A stretch of 64,000 bases of DNA, taken from NCBI RefSeq assembly GCF_044891285.1, contig NZ_JAUIYO010000011.1:1-64000 (forward strand). Reading direction: 5' to 3'. Positions 31,797-40,121 of this stretch are shown piece after piece. This stretch comes from Pseudobacillus lumedeiriae (GTDB taxonomy: Bacteria > Bacillota > Bacilli > Bacillales > Domibacillaceae). Under the pieces are notes generated by a model that ran no database searches, had not been told where the DNA came from, and saw only the letters and a program-made list of their open reading frames with translations. The stretch's first letter is position 1. Each line of letters starts with the position of its first letter. The position numbers and the translations under genes were made by a program.

Positions 31797-32642
31797 ATGT
31801 TGTACGTCGGTGTGACTGGATGGGGAGATCATGATTCGCTTTACAAAGGTGGCATTGCTTCCCGTGATAAATTAAAAGAATATGGCGCCCATTTTCCGAC
31901 GGTGGAAGTGGATTCGAGTTTTTATGCGGTGCAGCCGCTGCGGAATATGCAAAAGTGGGCCGATGAGACACCAGAGACTTTTCAATTTATCGTGAAAGCG
32001 TATCAGGGGATGACAGGACATGAACGGGGAGAGATCCCCTTCCAGTCAAAAGAAGAAATGTTTCAAGCCTTTATTGAATCGCTGGCCCCGATGAAGGAAG
32101 CGGGCAAGCTAGCCATGGTATTGTTTCAGTTTCCGCCGTGGTTCGACTGCCAGCGCAAGAATGTCGAGTATTTGCGTTATTGCAAGGAGCGGATGGGGAA
32201 TCTGCCGCTTGCTGTTGAATTCCGTCATCAGTCATGGTATTCGGCCGCCTTTTTAGAAAAAACGATGACGTTTTTGGAAAAGGAAAAATGGATTCATACC
32301 GTTTGCGATGAACCGCAGGCTGGAGAAGGCTCTGTCCCCATTATTTTACAAGCGACAGATCCGGAAAAAACACTTGTGCGCCTGCATGGCCGCAACAGAC
32401 AGGGCTGGCGCAAGCAGGGGAATAAAAACTGGCGGGACGTGCGTTATCTATACCGCTACAATAAAAATGAATTAAATCAATGGATCGACTTTACTAAAGA
32501 GCTTCAAAAGCAAAGTAAGCAAGTCTATATGCTGTTTAATAACAACTCAGGCGGAGATGCCGCTGATAATGCTAAGCAGTTTATTGAATTAGCTGGCTTG
32601 GAATACGAAAATCTAGCCTCACGACAGCTTGATTTATTTTAA
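31797..32642 (+). CDS. DUF72 family protein (YunF-like)
   Basis: 281 residues of the DUF72/UPF0759 TIM-barrel-like family (VGVTGWGDHDSLYKGG, FPTVEVDSSFYAVQP, FIVKAYQGMTGH, PLAVEFRHQSWY, VYMLFNNNSGGDAADNAKQF). The enzymatic role is not established; conserved acidic and aromatic residues suggest a metal- or nucleotide-related hydrolase. The B. subtilis relative YunF lies near yunD and yunB, as here. It is followed 12 bases later by the 5'-nucleotidase gene, so both are probably co-transcribed. Confidence 0.85.
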   Translation: MLYVGVTGWGDHDSLYKGGIASRDKLKEYGAHFPTVEVDSSFYAVQPLRNMQKWADETPETFQFIVKAYQGMTGHERGEIPFQSKEEMFQAFIESLAPMKEAGKLAMVLFQFPPWFDCQRKNVEYLRYCKERMGNLPLAVEFRHQSWYSAAFLEKTMTFLEKEKWIHTVCDEPQAGEGSVPIILQATDPEKTLVRLHGRNRQGWRKQGNKNWRDVRYLYRYNKNELNQWIDFTKELQKQSKQVYMLFNNNSGGDAADNAKQFIELAGLEYENLASRQLDLF

Positions 32643-32654
32643 GGAGGGCTGTGG

Positions 32655-34058
32655 ATGGAACGAAGAGAAAGCCTAAAGGAAACCATTCACATTTATCATA
32701 CAAATGACTTGCACAGCCATTTTGAAAATTGGCCGCGGATCCGCGGTTTTTTGAAAAAACGGAAAAGATGGCATGAGGAAGCAGGAGAAAGTGTATTCAT
32801 CTTTGATATTGGTGATTATGTTGACCGCTCGCATCCAATGACCGAGGGTACACTTGGTAAAGGAAACATTGCATTGTTAAATGAAGCAGGCTATGATGCC
32901 GTGACCATTGGAAATAATGAGGGAATCACTTTGCCGAGAGAAGGACTCGATATTTTATATGAGAATGCTCTGTTTCCGGTCGCATTGGCCAATCTTTTCT
33001 ACGATAGCGGTGAGCGTCCAAAGTGGGCTGCTCCTTCTTGTTTATTTGATTTGCCTAATGGAATGAAAATGGGGATCACTGGGGCTACAGCTTTTTTTTC
33101 AGGAGCATATGAACAGCTTGGCTGGAAATTGTCTCCGCCTGTTGAAGAGTTAAATGCACAAGTAAAGGAATTAAGCAAAGAAGCGGATATTATTGTGATT
33201 CTTTCTCATCTAGGCATTCATGAAGATGAACGTATTGCGCATGAAATTCCCGAAGCAGACGTTGTGCTTGGGGCTCATACCCACCATCTGCTTCACGAAG
33301 GCAAAGAAGTCGATGGAACACTGCTGGCCGCTGCTGGCCGGTTCGGCTATTACGTCGGTCACGTCATGATTGAAGTAGATACAGAAACGAAGCAAATCAT
33401 AGCTAAAAAAGCACGTGTCTATAAAACAGCGGAAGAGTTATCGGCACCAGTGGACGAACAAATGGAAATTGATAAGTACATAAAAGAAGGAAAGCAGTCG
33501 CTTAGTCAGCCGGTCATCTCTTTGCCTGCTCCGCTTTCGAGCGATTGGTTCGCCCCTTCACAGCTTCCAGGGATTCTTTGTGAAGGACTAAGAGAATGGT
33601 GTGGAGCGGACGGCGCCTTTTTAAATGCTGGTCTTCTCTTAGGAGGATTGGAGAGCGGCACCGTGACGAAATATGATATTCACAAGGTGCTTCCTCATCC
33701 GATTAACCCATGTCTCATTGAACTTTCAGGGACGGAGCTGAGGGAAATATTAAAGCAGACGACAGATGATAAATGGCCTCATATGGTGATCAAAGGGCTT
33801 GGTTTTAGGGGACAAGTGATGGGTCGCTTTGTGTATGATCGGTTAGGTATCGACATGGACCGCTACTTATTTACAATTGATGGAATAGAGATTGAAAATG
33901 ATAAACTGTACAAGCTGGCTACGGTTGATATGTTTGCGTATGGACAGTTTTTTCCGCAAATTTATCGCGCACCGGTAAAAAACCATTTTATGCCGGAATT
34001 TTTGCGTGATGTGATGGAGTGGAAGCTTCTTCACCTTGACTTTCACCTGGAAGAATAA
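32655..34058 (+). CDS. Bifunctional metallophosphatase/5'-nucleotidase (YunD-like)
   Basis: 467 residues. The N-terminal calcineurin-like metallophosphatase domain shows YHTNDLHSHFENW (DxH), FDIGDYVDRSHPM (GD), TIGNNEG, LSHLG and GAHTHH metal motifs. The C-terminal 5'-nucleotidase domain spans about 270-450. No signal peptide is visible, so it is likely cytosolic, unlike secreted UshA-type enzymes. It hydrolyses nucleotides or related phosphoesters. AAGGAGGG precedes the ATG. Confidence 0.88.
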   Translation: MERRESLKETIHIYHTNDLHSHFENWPRIRGFLKKRKRWHEEAGESVFIFDIGDYVDRSHPMTEGTLGKGNIALLNEAGYDAVTIGNNEGITLPREGLDILYENALFPVALANLFYDSGERPKWAAPSCLFDLPNGMKMGITGATAFFSGAYEQLGWKLSPPVEELNAQVKELSKEADIIVILSHLGIHEDERIAHEIPEADVVLGAHTHHLLHEGKEVDGTLLAAAGRFGYYVGHVMIEVDTETKQIIAKKARVYKTAEELSAPVDEQMEIDKYIKEGKQSLSQPVISLPAPLSSDWFAPSQLPGILCEGLREWCGADGAFLNAGLLLGGLESGTVTKYDIHKVLPHPINPCLIELSGTELREILKQTTDDKWPHMVIKGLGFRGQVMGRFVYDRLGIDMDRYLFTIDGIEIENDKLYKLATVDMFAYGQFFPQIYRAPVKNHFMPEFLRDVMEWKLLHLDFHLEE

Positions 34059-34066
34059 ACTTTATT

Positions 34067-34096
34067 GCATGATCCTTTCTTTTTTTAGCATACATT
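34067..34096 (+). promoter_or_regulatory. Sigma-E promoter of yunB
   Basis: GCATGAT, a 15-base spacer and CATACATT match the mother-cell sigma-E consensus (KMATATT, N14-15, CATACAHT), with a perfect -10. It lies 23 bases before the TTG start. yunB is a sigma-E gene in B. subtilis. Confidence 0.75.
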
Positions 34097-34118
34097 AGCT
34101 AAAGAAGGAGGGATTTTT

Positions 34119-34871
34119 TTGGCTGCACAAAAAAGGTGGAGATCTAAGAGAGGGCCGCTCCCTCTGCGCTACGTGTTTTTAATTACTCTTGTCTTATTTA
34201 CTTTTTCAACTGCTGCGAGCCTATTTATCATCAATAAAAATGTTAAGCCAACATTGATTGGCTATGCTCATGCTGAAACGAAGAAAATTGCTGCGATGGT
34301 GATTAACAAGGCAATTAATAAAAAAGTCGCCAGTGTGATGGATATTAACGATATTATTGAAGCTGATCCAAACAACCCTTCTACAACGAAGCTAAATGCA
34401 AAAATTATTAACCGGGTGATGGCTGAAACGACTAACCTTGTTCAGCTAAACTTAAAAGAGGCAGAGAAGGGAAATCTACAAGCATTGGAACTATGGTCTG
34501 ATGTAGAGATTGAAACAGAGGAAGAAGAGAAAGCGGAAGGCATTGTCTACTATGTTCCGCTTGGGCAAGTAACGAACAATGCTTTACTTGGAAACTTGGG
34601 TCCAAAAATTCCGGTTCGCTTTCATGCAATCGGTGAGGTCACATCTAATATAAAATCAAACATTAAGCCATATGGCATTAATAATGCGTATGTAGAAGTA
34701 TTTATTGAAGTAAAAGTGAATGTGCAGATTATTGTGCCGTTCGCCACTGAAATGACGACAGTTACGCAGGATATTCCAGTAGCGATGGGAATGATTCATG
34801 GCGATGTTCCGGATTTTTATAACAGCGGCGGAGGAATGTCGCCTTCTATCGAATGGCCTTCAAAGAAATAG
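34119..34871 (+). CDS. yunB: Sporulation protein YunB
   Basis: 250 residues. One N-terminal helix (RYVFLITLVLFTFSTAASLF, residues about 16-35) anchors a mostly extracytoplasmic domain with YunB-type segments NLVQLNLKEAEKGNLQALE and IPVRFHAIGEVTSNIKSNIK. It is required for normal sporulation in B. subtilis; its molecular role is unclear. It uses a TTG start after AAGGAGGGA, with a sigma-E promoter just upstream. Confidence 0.92.
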   Translation: MAAQKRWRSKRGPLPLRYVFLITLVLFTFSTAASLFIINKNVKPTLIGYAHAETKKIAAMVINKAINKKVASVMDINDIIEADPNNPSTTKLNAKIINRVMAETTNLVQLNLKEAEKGNLQALELWSDVEIETEEEEKAEGIVYYVPLGQVTNNALLGNLGPKIPVRFHAIGEVTSNIKSNIKPYGINNAYVEVFIEVKVNVQIIVPFATEMTTVTQDIPVAMGMIHGDVPDFYNSGGGMSPSIEWPSKK

Positions 34872-34939
34872 GGCTTGGCAAAGGGAGGAATAATTGATAG
34901 TATTTGAGTAGTAAATTAAATAAACCTTATCAAAATCCG

Positions 34940-35118
34940 GTGGGGTAGAGGCTGCAAAATTGATGAGTAAACAGCGTGAGGATGACAACAAAGACCGCGG
35001 TTGAAAGGTGATTTTGCCGAAGTGCCAAAAAGGTGTCATCCTTTTTGGGATTGGGGTTATCTTGAATAAGGATAACACTCTTATTGTAAAGAACTCGTTT
35101 GCAATAGGGAGCTACAGA
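34940..35118 (+). promoter_or_regulatory. Lysine riboswitch (L-box)
   Basis: Conserved L-box blocks are visible: GGTAGAGGCTGC near 34944, GATGAGTAA, GGTTGAAAGGTGATTTTGCC, GAAGTGCC, the TTGGGGTTATCTTGAATAAG stretch and the closing GGGAGCTAC. The outer helix pairs GTAG with CTAC. It precedes a terminator and an NhaC-family transporter gene. Free lysine should terminate transcription. Confidence 0.93.
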
Positions 35119-35146
35119 TCGCGATGGAGAATTGACTTGCGTTACA

Positions 35147-35186
35147 AAAAGTAATGATAGTTTTCTCTATCATTACTTTTTTTATT
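35147..35186 (+). terminator. L-box controlled terminator
   Basis: AAAAGTAATGATAG pairs with CTATCATTACTTTT around six bases and runs on into TTT. Confidence 0.92.
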
Positions 35187-35239
35187 TTCAGCATCTGTTT
35201 AAAGCTCATTCTTATGCAGCATCGGGGGAGGAGAACATC

Positions 35240-36814
35240 ATGGAAAACACAATTTTTTCATTAATTCCGCCAGTTTTAGCCATTGTTATGGTCATCTTAA
35301 CGAAGCGCGTCCTTCTTTCGTTAGGGGCTGGGGTCTTTGCTTCAGCATTGCTGCTGGCAAACTTCCAAGTTGGCGAAACGTTCCGTATTATGTGGGGAGC
35401 GTTTTCAGGTAATATTTACGCAGATGGAGAATGGAGTACGTGGAATATATATATTATTATTTTCTTGCTGCTCTTAGGGGTCATTACAGCCTTTATTAAC
35501 ATTTCCGGTGGAAGCCGTGCGTTTGGTGAATGGGCTGTCCAGCGGGTAAAAACACGTGCTGGCGCTCAAATCATGTCTGCCCTTCTTGGGATTCTTATAT
35601 TTATTGATGACTATTTTAATGCTTTAGCAGTGGGGCAGATTTCTCGGCCGATTACCGACCGTCAGCGTGTCTCTCGTGCAAAGCTTGCCTATATTATCGA
35701 TTCGACATCAGCACCTGTTTGTGTCGTGTCGCCAGTTTCGAGTTGGGGAGCATACATTATCGGTATTCTCGGTACCGTTCTTGCTGCTCATGAAGTGACT
35801 GAATACAGCGCTTTTTCTGCATTTATTCAAATGATTCCAATGAATTTCTACGTGTGGGCGGCGCTTGGTCTCGTGTTTTTGACTGCTTGGATGCAGTTTG
35901 ATTTCGGACCGATGAAAACACATGAAGAGCGGGCGGTTGTATTGGGAGAAGTGATGCCTCCTGATCGTGAAGCACCGGGAGAATTAAAGGAAGATTTGCC
36001 TGTGAGCACGACGGGAACAGTTGGTGATCTTGTCTGGCCGATCATTGCATTGATTATCGGAACTATATCTGCAATGATGTGGACGGGGGGAAAGGCGACG
36101 GAAGGCCATGTAACGATTTTAAAAATCTTTGAAAATACCGACGTCTCTAAGTCATTGTTGTATGGTGGTTTAATCGGTCTTGCTGTTGCGATTGCTATGT
36201 TCCTGAGGCAGAGTTTCGTTTTACATGGCGTCAATAAAAATGTATTCGGCATCGGTGTATGGGAAGGGATCAAATCCATGCTTCCAGCTGTCTATATTTT
36301 ATTTTTTGCCTGGACGATCGTTACTCTCATTGGTGACCTTGGAACAGGCACGTATTTAGCTGGTCTTGTTCAACAATCGAATATGAATGTTGGTTTGCTT
36401 CCATTTATTTTATTTATCGTAGCGGGGATCATGGCTTTTTCTACCGGTACTTCATGGGGATCTTTCGGAATTTTGCTTCCGATTGCCGGGGAAATTGCGG
36501 CTGTTTCGGATGTATCGCTTATCCTGCCGGCCATGGCGGCTGTGTTAGCCGGCGCCGTATTTGGTGATCACTGTTCACCAATTTCGGATACGACCATTTT
36601 GTCATCTACGGGAGCAGGAAGCCATCATATCGATCACGTTGTGACGCAAATTCCGTATGCTCTGCTATCAGCTGGGGTTGCAGGGATCGGCTTTTTAATG
36701 TTAGGTTTTCTTCACAATACGTGGCTCTCACTTGCTGTGACGCTTGGATTGTTAGCCGCTGTCACTTTAATCATGAAGCGGAATCATTCACTAAAATCGA
36801 CAATGGAGTCATAA
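35240..36814 (+). CDS. NhaC-family transporter, probable lysine carrier
   Basis: 524 residues and about 12 membrane helices. It belongs to the NhaC Na+/H+ antiporter superfamily (GGSRAFGEWAVQRVKTR, DDYFNALAVGQISRPITDR, DSTSAPVCVVSPVSSWGAYI, AGAVFGDHCSPISDTTILSS). Annotation pipelines would call it an Na+/H+ antiporter. Lysine-riboswitch control argues instead for lysine transport, as predicted before for L-box-linked NhaC members; direction is inferred to be import. GGGGGAGGAG precedes ATG 35240. It is monocistronic. Confidence 0.87.
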   Translation: MENTIFSLIPPVLAIVMVILTKRVLLSLGAGVFASALLLANFQVGETFRIMWGAFSGNIYADGEWSTWNIYIIIFLLLLGVITAFINISGGSRAFGEWAVQRVKTRAGAQIMSALLGILIFIDDYFNALAVGQISRPITDRQRVSRAKLAYIIDSTSAPVCVVSPVSSWGAYIIGILGTVLAAHEVTEYSAFSAFIQMIPMNFYVWAALGLVFLTAWMQFDFGPMKTHEERAVVLGEVMPPDREAPGELKEDLPVSTTGTVGDLVWPIIALIIGTISAMMWTGGKATEGHVTILKIFENTDVSKSLLYGGLIGLAVAIAMFLRQSFVLHGVNKNVFGIGVWEGIKSMLPAVYILFFAWTIVTLIGDLGTGTYLAGLVQQSNMNVGLLPFILFIVAGIMAFSTGTSWGSFGILLPIAGEIAAVSDVSLILPAMAAVLAGAVFGDHCSPISDTTILSSTGAGSHHIDHVVTQIPYALLSAGVAGIGFLMLGFLHNTWLSLAVTLGLLAAVTLIMKRNHSLKSTMES

Positions 36815-36818
36815 ACGT

Positions 36819-36850
36819 TAAACGCCGGCTATTGCCGGCGTTCTTTTTTA
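36819..36850 (+). terminator. Terminator of the NhaC-family gene
   Basis: AACGCCGGC pairs with GCCGGCGTT around TATT, followed by CTTTTTT. Confidence 0.93.
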
Positions 36851-36984
36851 AAAGGGAAAAACTCTTTCTATGAATAATATATAAATGATATGCATATAAA
36901 GTTTATTGTGGGAGAGGATGAAGAAACAAAGAGAATCGGTCGGAATTTTGGAATAAAAAGTTATTTTCATAAAATAAAAAATAG

Positions 36985-37013
36985 TTTACTAATTAACTTC
37001 TCCCATTTATAAT
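36985..37013 (+). promoter_or_regulatory. Sigma-A promoter of the NSS transporter unit
   Basis: TTTACT, a 17-base spacer and TATAAT lie about 65 bases before the GTG start. Confidence 0.6.
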
Positions 37014-37080
37014 GAGTAAGACGCATTAAGAATTTTTTGAAAATACTGTCTCTTTAAGAGGCGAAACAGGAGGGATTTAT

Positions 37081-38595
37081 GTGGATCAGCAGCGTCCTAT
37101 GTTTGGTTCCAGAGCTGGTTTTATTTTTGCAGCTGTCGGCTCTGCTATTGGCTTGGGCAACATTTGGCGTTTTCCGGCAGTTGCCTATGAAAATGGAGGA
37201 GGCGCCTTTTTCCTGCCATACTTATTCGCCTTGCTTACAGCTGGGATTCCATTGCTTATCTTAGAGTTTACGATTGGCCACAAATACCGCGGATCGAGCC
37301 CGTTATCTTTTGCCCGTATGAACAAAAATGCGGAATGGCTCGGGTGGTGGCAAATTGCTATTTCATTCGTGATCGCTACTTATTATTCAGTTATTATTGG
37401 CTGGGCCTTATCGTATACGGTTTTTTCTTTTAAATTATCTTGGGGCAAAGACCCGCAAACGTTCTTATTGTCTGATTATTTGCAGCTGGCAGATGCGGGG
37501 GTATTCGGTGGAGTCGTTCCGCAAATACTCGTTTCACTTGCCGTCGTGTGGATTGTGACTCTCGGTGTATTAGTTGCCGGTGTTAAAAGAGGGATCGAAA
37601 AAGCGACAAAAGTTATGATTCCATTGCTCGTGTTCTTATTCTTAATTATCGTGATCCGTGCTCTGACGCTTGAAGGAGCTGTGAACGGATTAAATGCATT
37701 CTTTAAACCGGAATGGTCGCAGTTAATGAATGGAAAGGTTTGGATTGCGGCTTACGGTCAAATTTTCTTCAGCTTGTCGATTGGTTTTGCTATTATGGTT
37801 ACGTATTCTAGTTATCTTCCAAAAAAATCCGATATTACGAACAATGCATTTATTACAGGATTCAGTAACTCAGCTTTCGAATTGCTTGCTGGTTTCGGTG
37901 TCTTCTCCGCTCTTGGCTTTATGGCTATGCAGCAAGGGGTAAGCGTAGATGAAGTGGTCAGCAGCGGAGTCATATTAGCCTTTTCTGTTTTTCCACAGAT
38001 TATTAATGAGTTTCCGTTTGCAAGGGAATTATTCGGTATCCTGTTCTTCGGTTCTCTAGTACTAGCAGGATTCACGTCCCTTATTTCCATTGTCGAGACA
38101 TTCGTAGCGGGTGTACAAGAGAAATTTAATGTGTCCCGTACAAAGTCTGTCTTAATCGGCGGCGGACTTGCGGCGTTGATTTCTATTATTTACGCTACAA
38201 GGGGCGGATTGAACCTTCTTGATACAGTCGATTATTTCATTAACAACTTCGGTGTTGCTTTCGCTGGACTCGTAGAGGTCATTCTCATTGCATGGGTATT
38301 CAAGCAATTGGACCCGTTAAAAAGCTACGCGGATTCCGTATCTGATATTCGGCTCGGTGTATGGTGGAAAATTTGTTTAAGTATTGTCACACCGCTTGTC
38401 CTCGGCTACATGATGTTTGATAATATTCGTCAAAATCTTGCAGCACCTTACAGTGGCTATCCACAAAGCTTTGTAAATACGTACGGGTGGACAGTCGCAG
38501 TAGGCGCAATGGTCATAGGCATCATTTTTATGTATATGAAACGATGGAAAGCAGGCATGCTTGATGGGCCTTCTACTAAAAAGGAGGTGCGATAA
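37081..38595 (+). CDS. Sodium-dependent amino-acid transporter (NSS/SNF family)
   Basis: 504 residues. The N-terminus FGSRAGFIFAAVGSAIGLGN and IWRFP is the hallmark of the NSS fold (Na+ and substrate site in helix 1), followed by about 11 further helices. It uses a GTG start (MDQQRPMFG) after AGGAGGG. The stop overlaps the ATG of a 37-residue MetS-type gene. NSS transporters with such a subunit include the methionine/alanine importer MetPS of Corynebacterium, so a neutral amino acid is the likely substrate. Confidence 0.9.
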   Translation: MDQQRPMFGSRAGFIFAAVGSAIGLGNIWRFPAVAYENGGGAFFLPYLFALLTAGIPLLILEFTIGHKYRGSSPLSFARMNKNAEWLGWWQIAISFVIATYYSVIIGWALSYTVFSFKLSWGKDPQTFLLSDYLQLADAGVFGGVVPQILVSLAVVWIVTLGVLVAGVKRGIEKATKVMIPLLVFLFLIIVIRALTLEGAVNGLNAFFKPEWSQLMNGKVWIAAYGQIFFSLSIGFAIMVTYSSYLPKKSDITNNAFITGFSNSAFELLAGFGVFSALGFMAMQQGVSVDEVVSSGVILAFSVFPQIINEFPFARELFGILFFGSLVLAGFTSLISIVETFVAGVQEKFNVSRTKSVLIGGGLAALISIIYATRGGLNLLDTVDYFINNFGVAFAGLVEVILIAWVFKQLDPLKSYADSVSDIRLGVWWKICLSIVTPLVLGYMMFDNIRQNLAAPYSGYPQSFVNTYGWTVAVGAMVIGIIFMYMKRWKAGMLDGPSTKKEVR

Positions 38596-38708
38596 TGGAC
38601 GGCAGCGCAATTACAATGATGATTACAGGAATAGTAATTATTTGGGGCGGCCTAGCTGCAAGTATCGCTCATGCGGTGAAAAAAGCCAAAGAAGCAAAAC
38701 AAAGTTAA
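38595..38708 (+). CDS. MetS-type NSS transporter small subunit (37 aa)
   Basis: 37 residues with a single helix (AITMMITGIVIIWGGLAASI) and the basic tail AHAVKKAKEAKQS. The ATG overlaps the upstream stop by one base and is served by AAGGAGGTG inside the transporter gene. It matches the methionine/alanine NSS small-subunit family in size, topology and position. It is required for activity in the known MetPS system; the same is inferred here. Confidence 0.88.
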   Translation: MDGSAITMMITGIVIIWGGLAASIAHAVKKAKEAKQS

Positions 38709-38755
38709 AGAAAGAAGTGTCCTAAAAGCTTAGCTTTTAGGACACTTCTTTTTGT
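38709..38755 (+). terminator. Terminator of the NSS unit
   Basis: AAGAAGTGTCCTAAAAGC and its exact complement flank a three-base loop, followed by TTTTT. Confidence 0.93.
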
Positions 38756-38888
38756 TGCGGCTGCCAATCTGTACTTACGGTCATGATTGTTGGATATACG
38801 ATCGGAATCAACTAAAATGCAGTTGCACTACCTTAATTTACGGTCGAGATTGATTAGCATACGATCAACAATTTTTCAAATTACAGTC

Positions 38889-38917
38889 GGGAGCAGCCAG
38901 ATGGCGGTCTGCTCCCT
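38889..38917. terminator. Hairpin at the 3' end of lytH
   Basis: GGGAGCAG pairs with CTGCTCCC across a 12-base loop, 17 bases past the lytH stop. On the minus strand only a weak T-tract follows, so termination is probable but not certain. Confidence 0.55.
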
Positions 38918-38933
38918 TGAATTGTCCTTTCAA

Positions 38934-39929
38934 CTAAGGTGAACGCTTGTTTCTTTCCATTCTTTCGTTTCTTTCCCATTGCTTTAAATGCGGATAAGGG
39001 TCAAATGACCATTCAGTGCGTCCGTTGTCTTTGTACATACCGTAGTGCAGGTGGGGAGGGAATTTTCCGGATGTGCCGGGTGGACCGTATCCAGTGCTTC
39101 CTACTCCGCCGATGACTGTACCTGGTTCCACAGTCTGGCCAAGTATTAAATCTTTTGCGAATCCGTTTAAATGTGCGTAATAGTGATATGTGTTGTTGAT
39201 GTCGCGAATGCCAACCCGCCAGCCGCCATATCGATTCCATCCTTTCATTTCTACAATGCCGTAAGAGGTCGAGCGCACAGGCACACTGTAATTGGCGAAA
39301 ATGTCTGTTCCTTCATGAATTCGGCGTCCGCCCCAGCCGCGTGCATCTCCCCATGTGTTGTTAAAGGAATAATTAAAATTATGGGGAAGGGGAAATACTT
39401 TTTTCTGAAGATCGAGTTTTCCGAATGCTTTATACATCTTTGCATTTCCAATGATGATGCTGACCGCTTTGTCGCGGCCGTAGTAACGCCAAAGACCGAT
39501 TTTAATGTTATCGTGATCTGTCCCGTAAGTAAGAAGGTAATTACCGATCGCAGCGAGAACATCTTCACTGCTCAGCCGATCCGCTTTACCGTCTCCATCG
39601 CCGTCAGTGCCGACGCCATGAAAGGCTGCAATGGTAACTGGATTCGTATCCTCCTGATTAGGGTTTAATAGACCGGCCCATTTATTTTCAGAAATATAAA
39701 TGGAAATGTTCTCAGGTTCAGGCAAGTCTTTCCGGACGAAACGCAGGTTTCTTTCATATTGATCTATGCCGGCAAAGTAGTACCAGGGAATAGATGTGAC
39801 TGTTTCCATTTTTTTGAACAATTCCATCCGTTCTTTATACATTTGCTCGTCTTTTTTCGGATCTGCCGCTTGAACAGGTGAAACCATGAAAAAGAAAATG
39901 ATAAATAGAAGCCAAATCAACTTTTGCAA
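38934..39929 (-). CDS. lytH: M23 peptidase LytH (L-Ala-D-Glu endopeptidase)
   Basis: 331 residues. An N-terminal signal sequence (KLIWLLFIIFFFMVSPVQA) is followed by a linker domain and a C-terminal LytM/M23 domain. The zinc ligands HEGTD (HxxxD, residues about 208-212) and HLHYG (HxH) are present, with GxGSTG and YYAHL. In B. subtilis LytH (YunA) trims stem peptides of the spore cortex in the forespore compartment. The start is TTG after AGGGAGAG. It lies between yunB-type genes and lipA as in B. subtilis. Confidence 0.88.
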   Translation of the reverse strand: MQKLIWLLFIIFFFMVSPVQAADPKKDEQMYKERMELFKKMETVTSIPWYYFAGIDQYERNLRFVRKDLPEPENISIYISENKWAGLLNPNQEDTNPVTIAAFHGVGTDGDGDGKADRLSSEDVLAAIGNYLLTYGTDHDNIKIGLWRYYGRDKAVSIIIGNAKMYKAFGKLDLQKKVFPLPHNFNYSFNNTWGDARGWGGRRIHEGTDIFANYSVPVRSTSYGIVEMKGWNRYGGWRVGIRDINNTYHYYAHLNGFAKDLILGQTVEPGTVIGGVGSTGYGPPGTSGKFPPHLHYGMYKDNGRTEWSFDPYPHLKQWERNERMERNKRSP

Positions 39930-40121
39930 TAGGTTTCTCTCCCTTTTTTGATTCTTTGCTTATTGTGTGGAATTACGCTGGTTTCATGCAGAAAAACAGT
40001 TGAAAATCATGAAAAGAACAAAAGTTGTGTTAAAATATTGACTGTGATACATTGGCTACAGAATAATGTTTTTATTAGAGGACTTTGTTTTTGCTGAAGC
40101 AGAATGATGGGAGATGAAGAA

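Noticed and set aside
34860..35078. 72-codon minus-strand frame
   Set aside because: It is antisense to the lysine riboswitch and has no ribosome site.
38595..38753. Single long hairpin explanation for the end of the NSS operon
   Set aside because: The hairpin begins only after the stop of the 37-residue MetS-type gene; the small gene is real and has its own ribosome site.
39171..39668. 165-codon plus-strand frame
   Set aside because: Antisense to lytH, whose zinc ligands and fold are clear.
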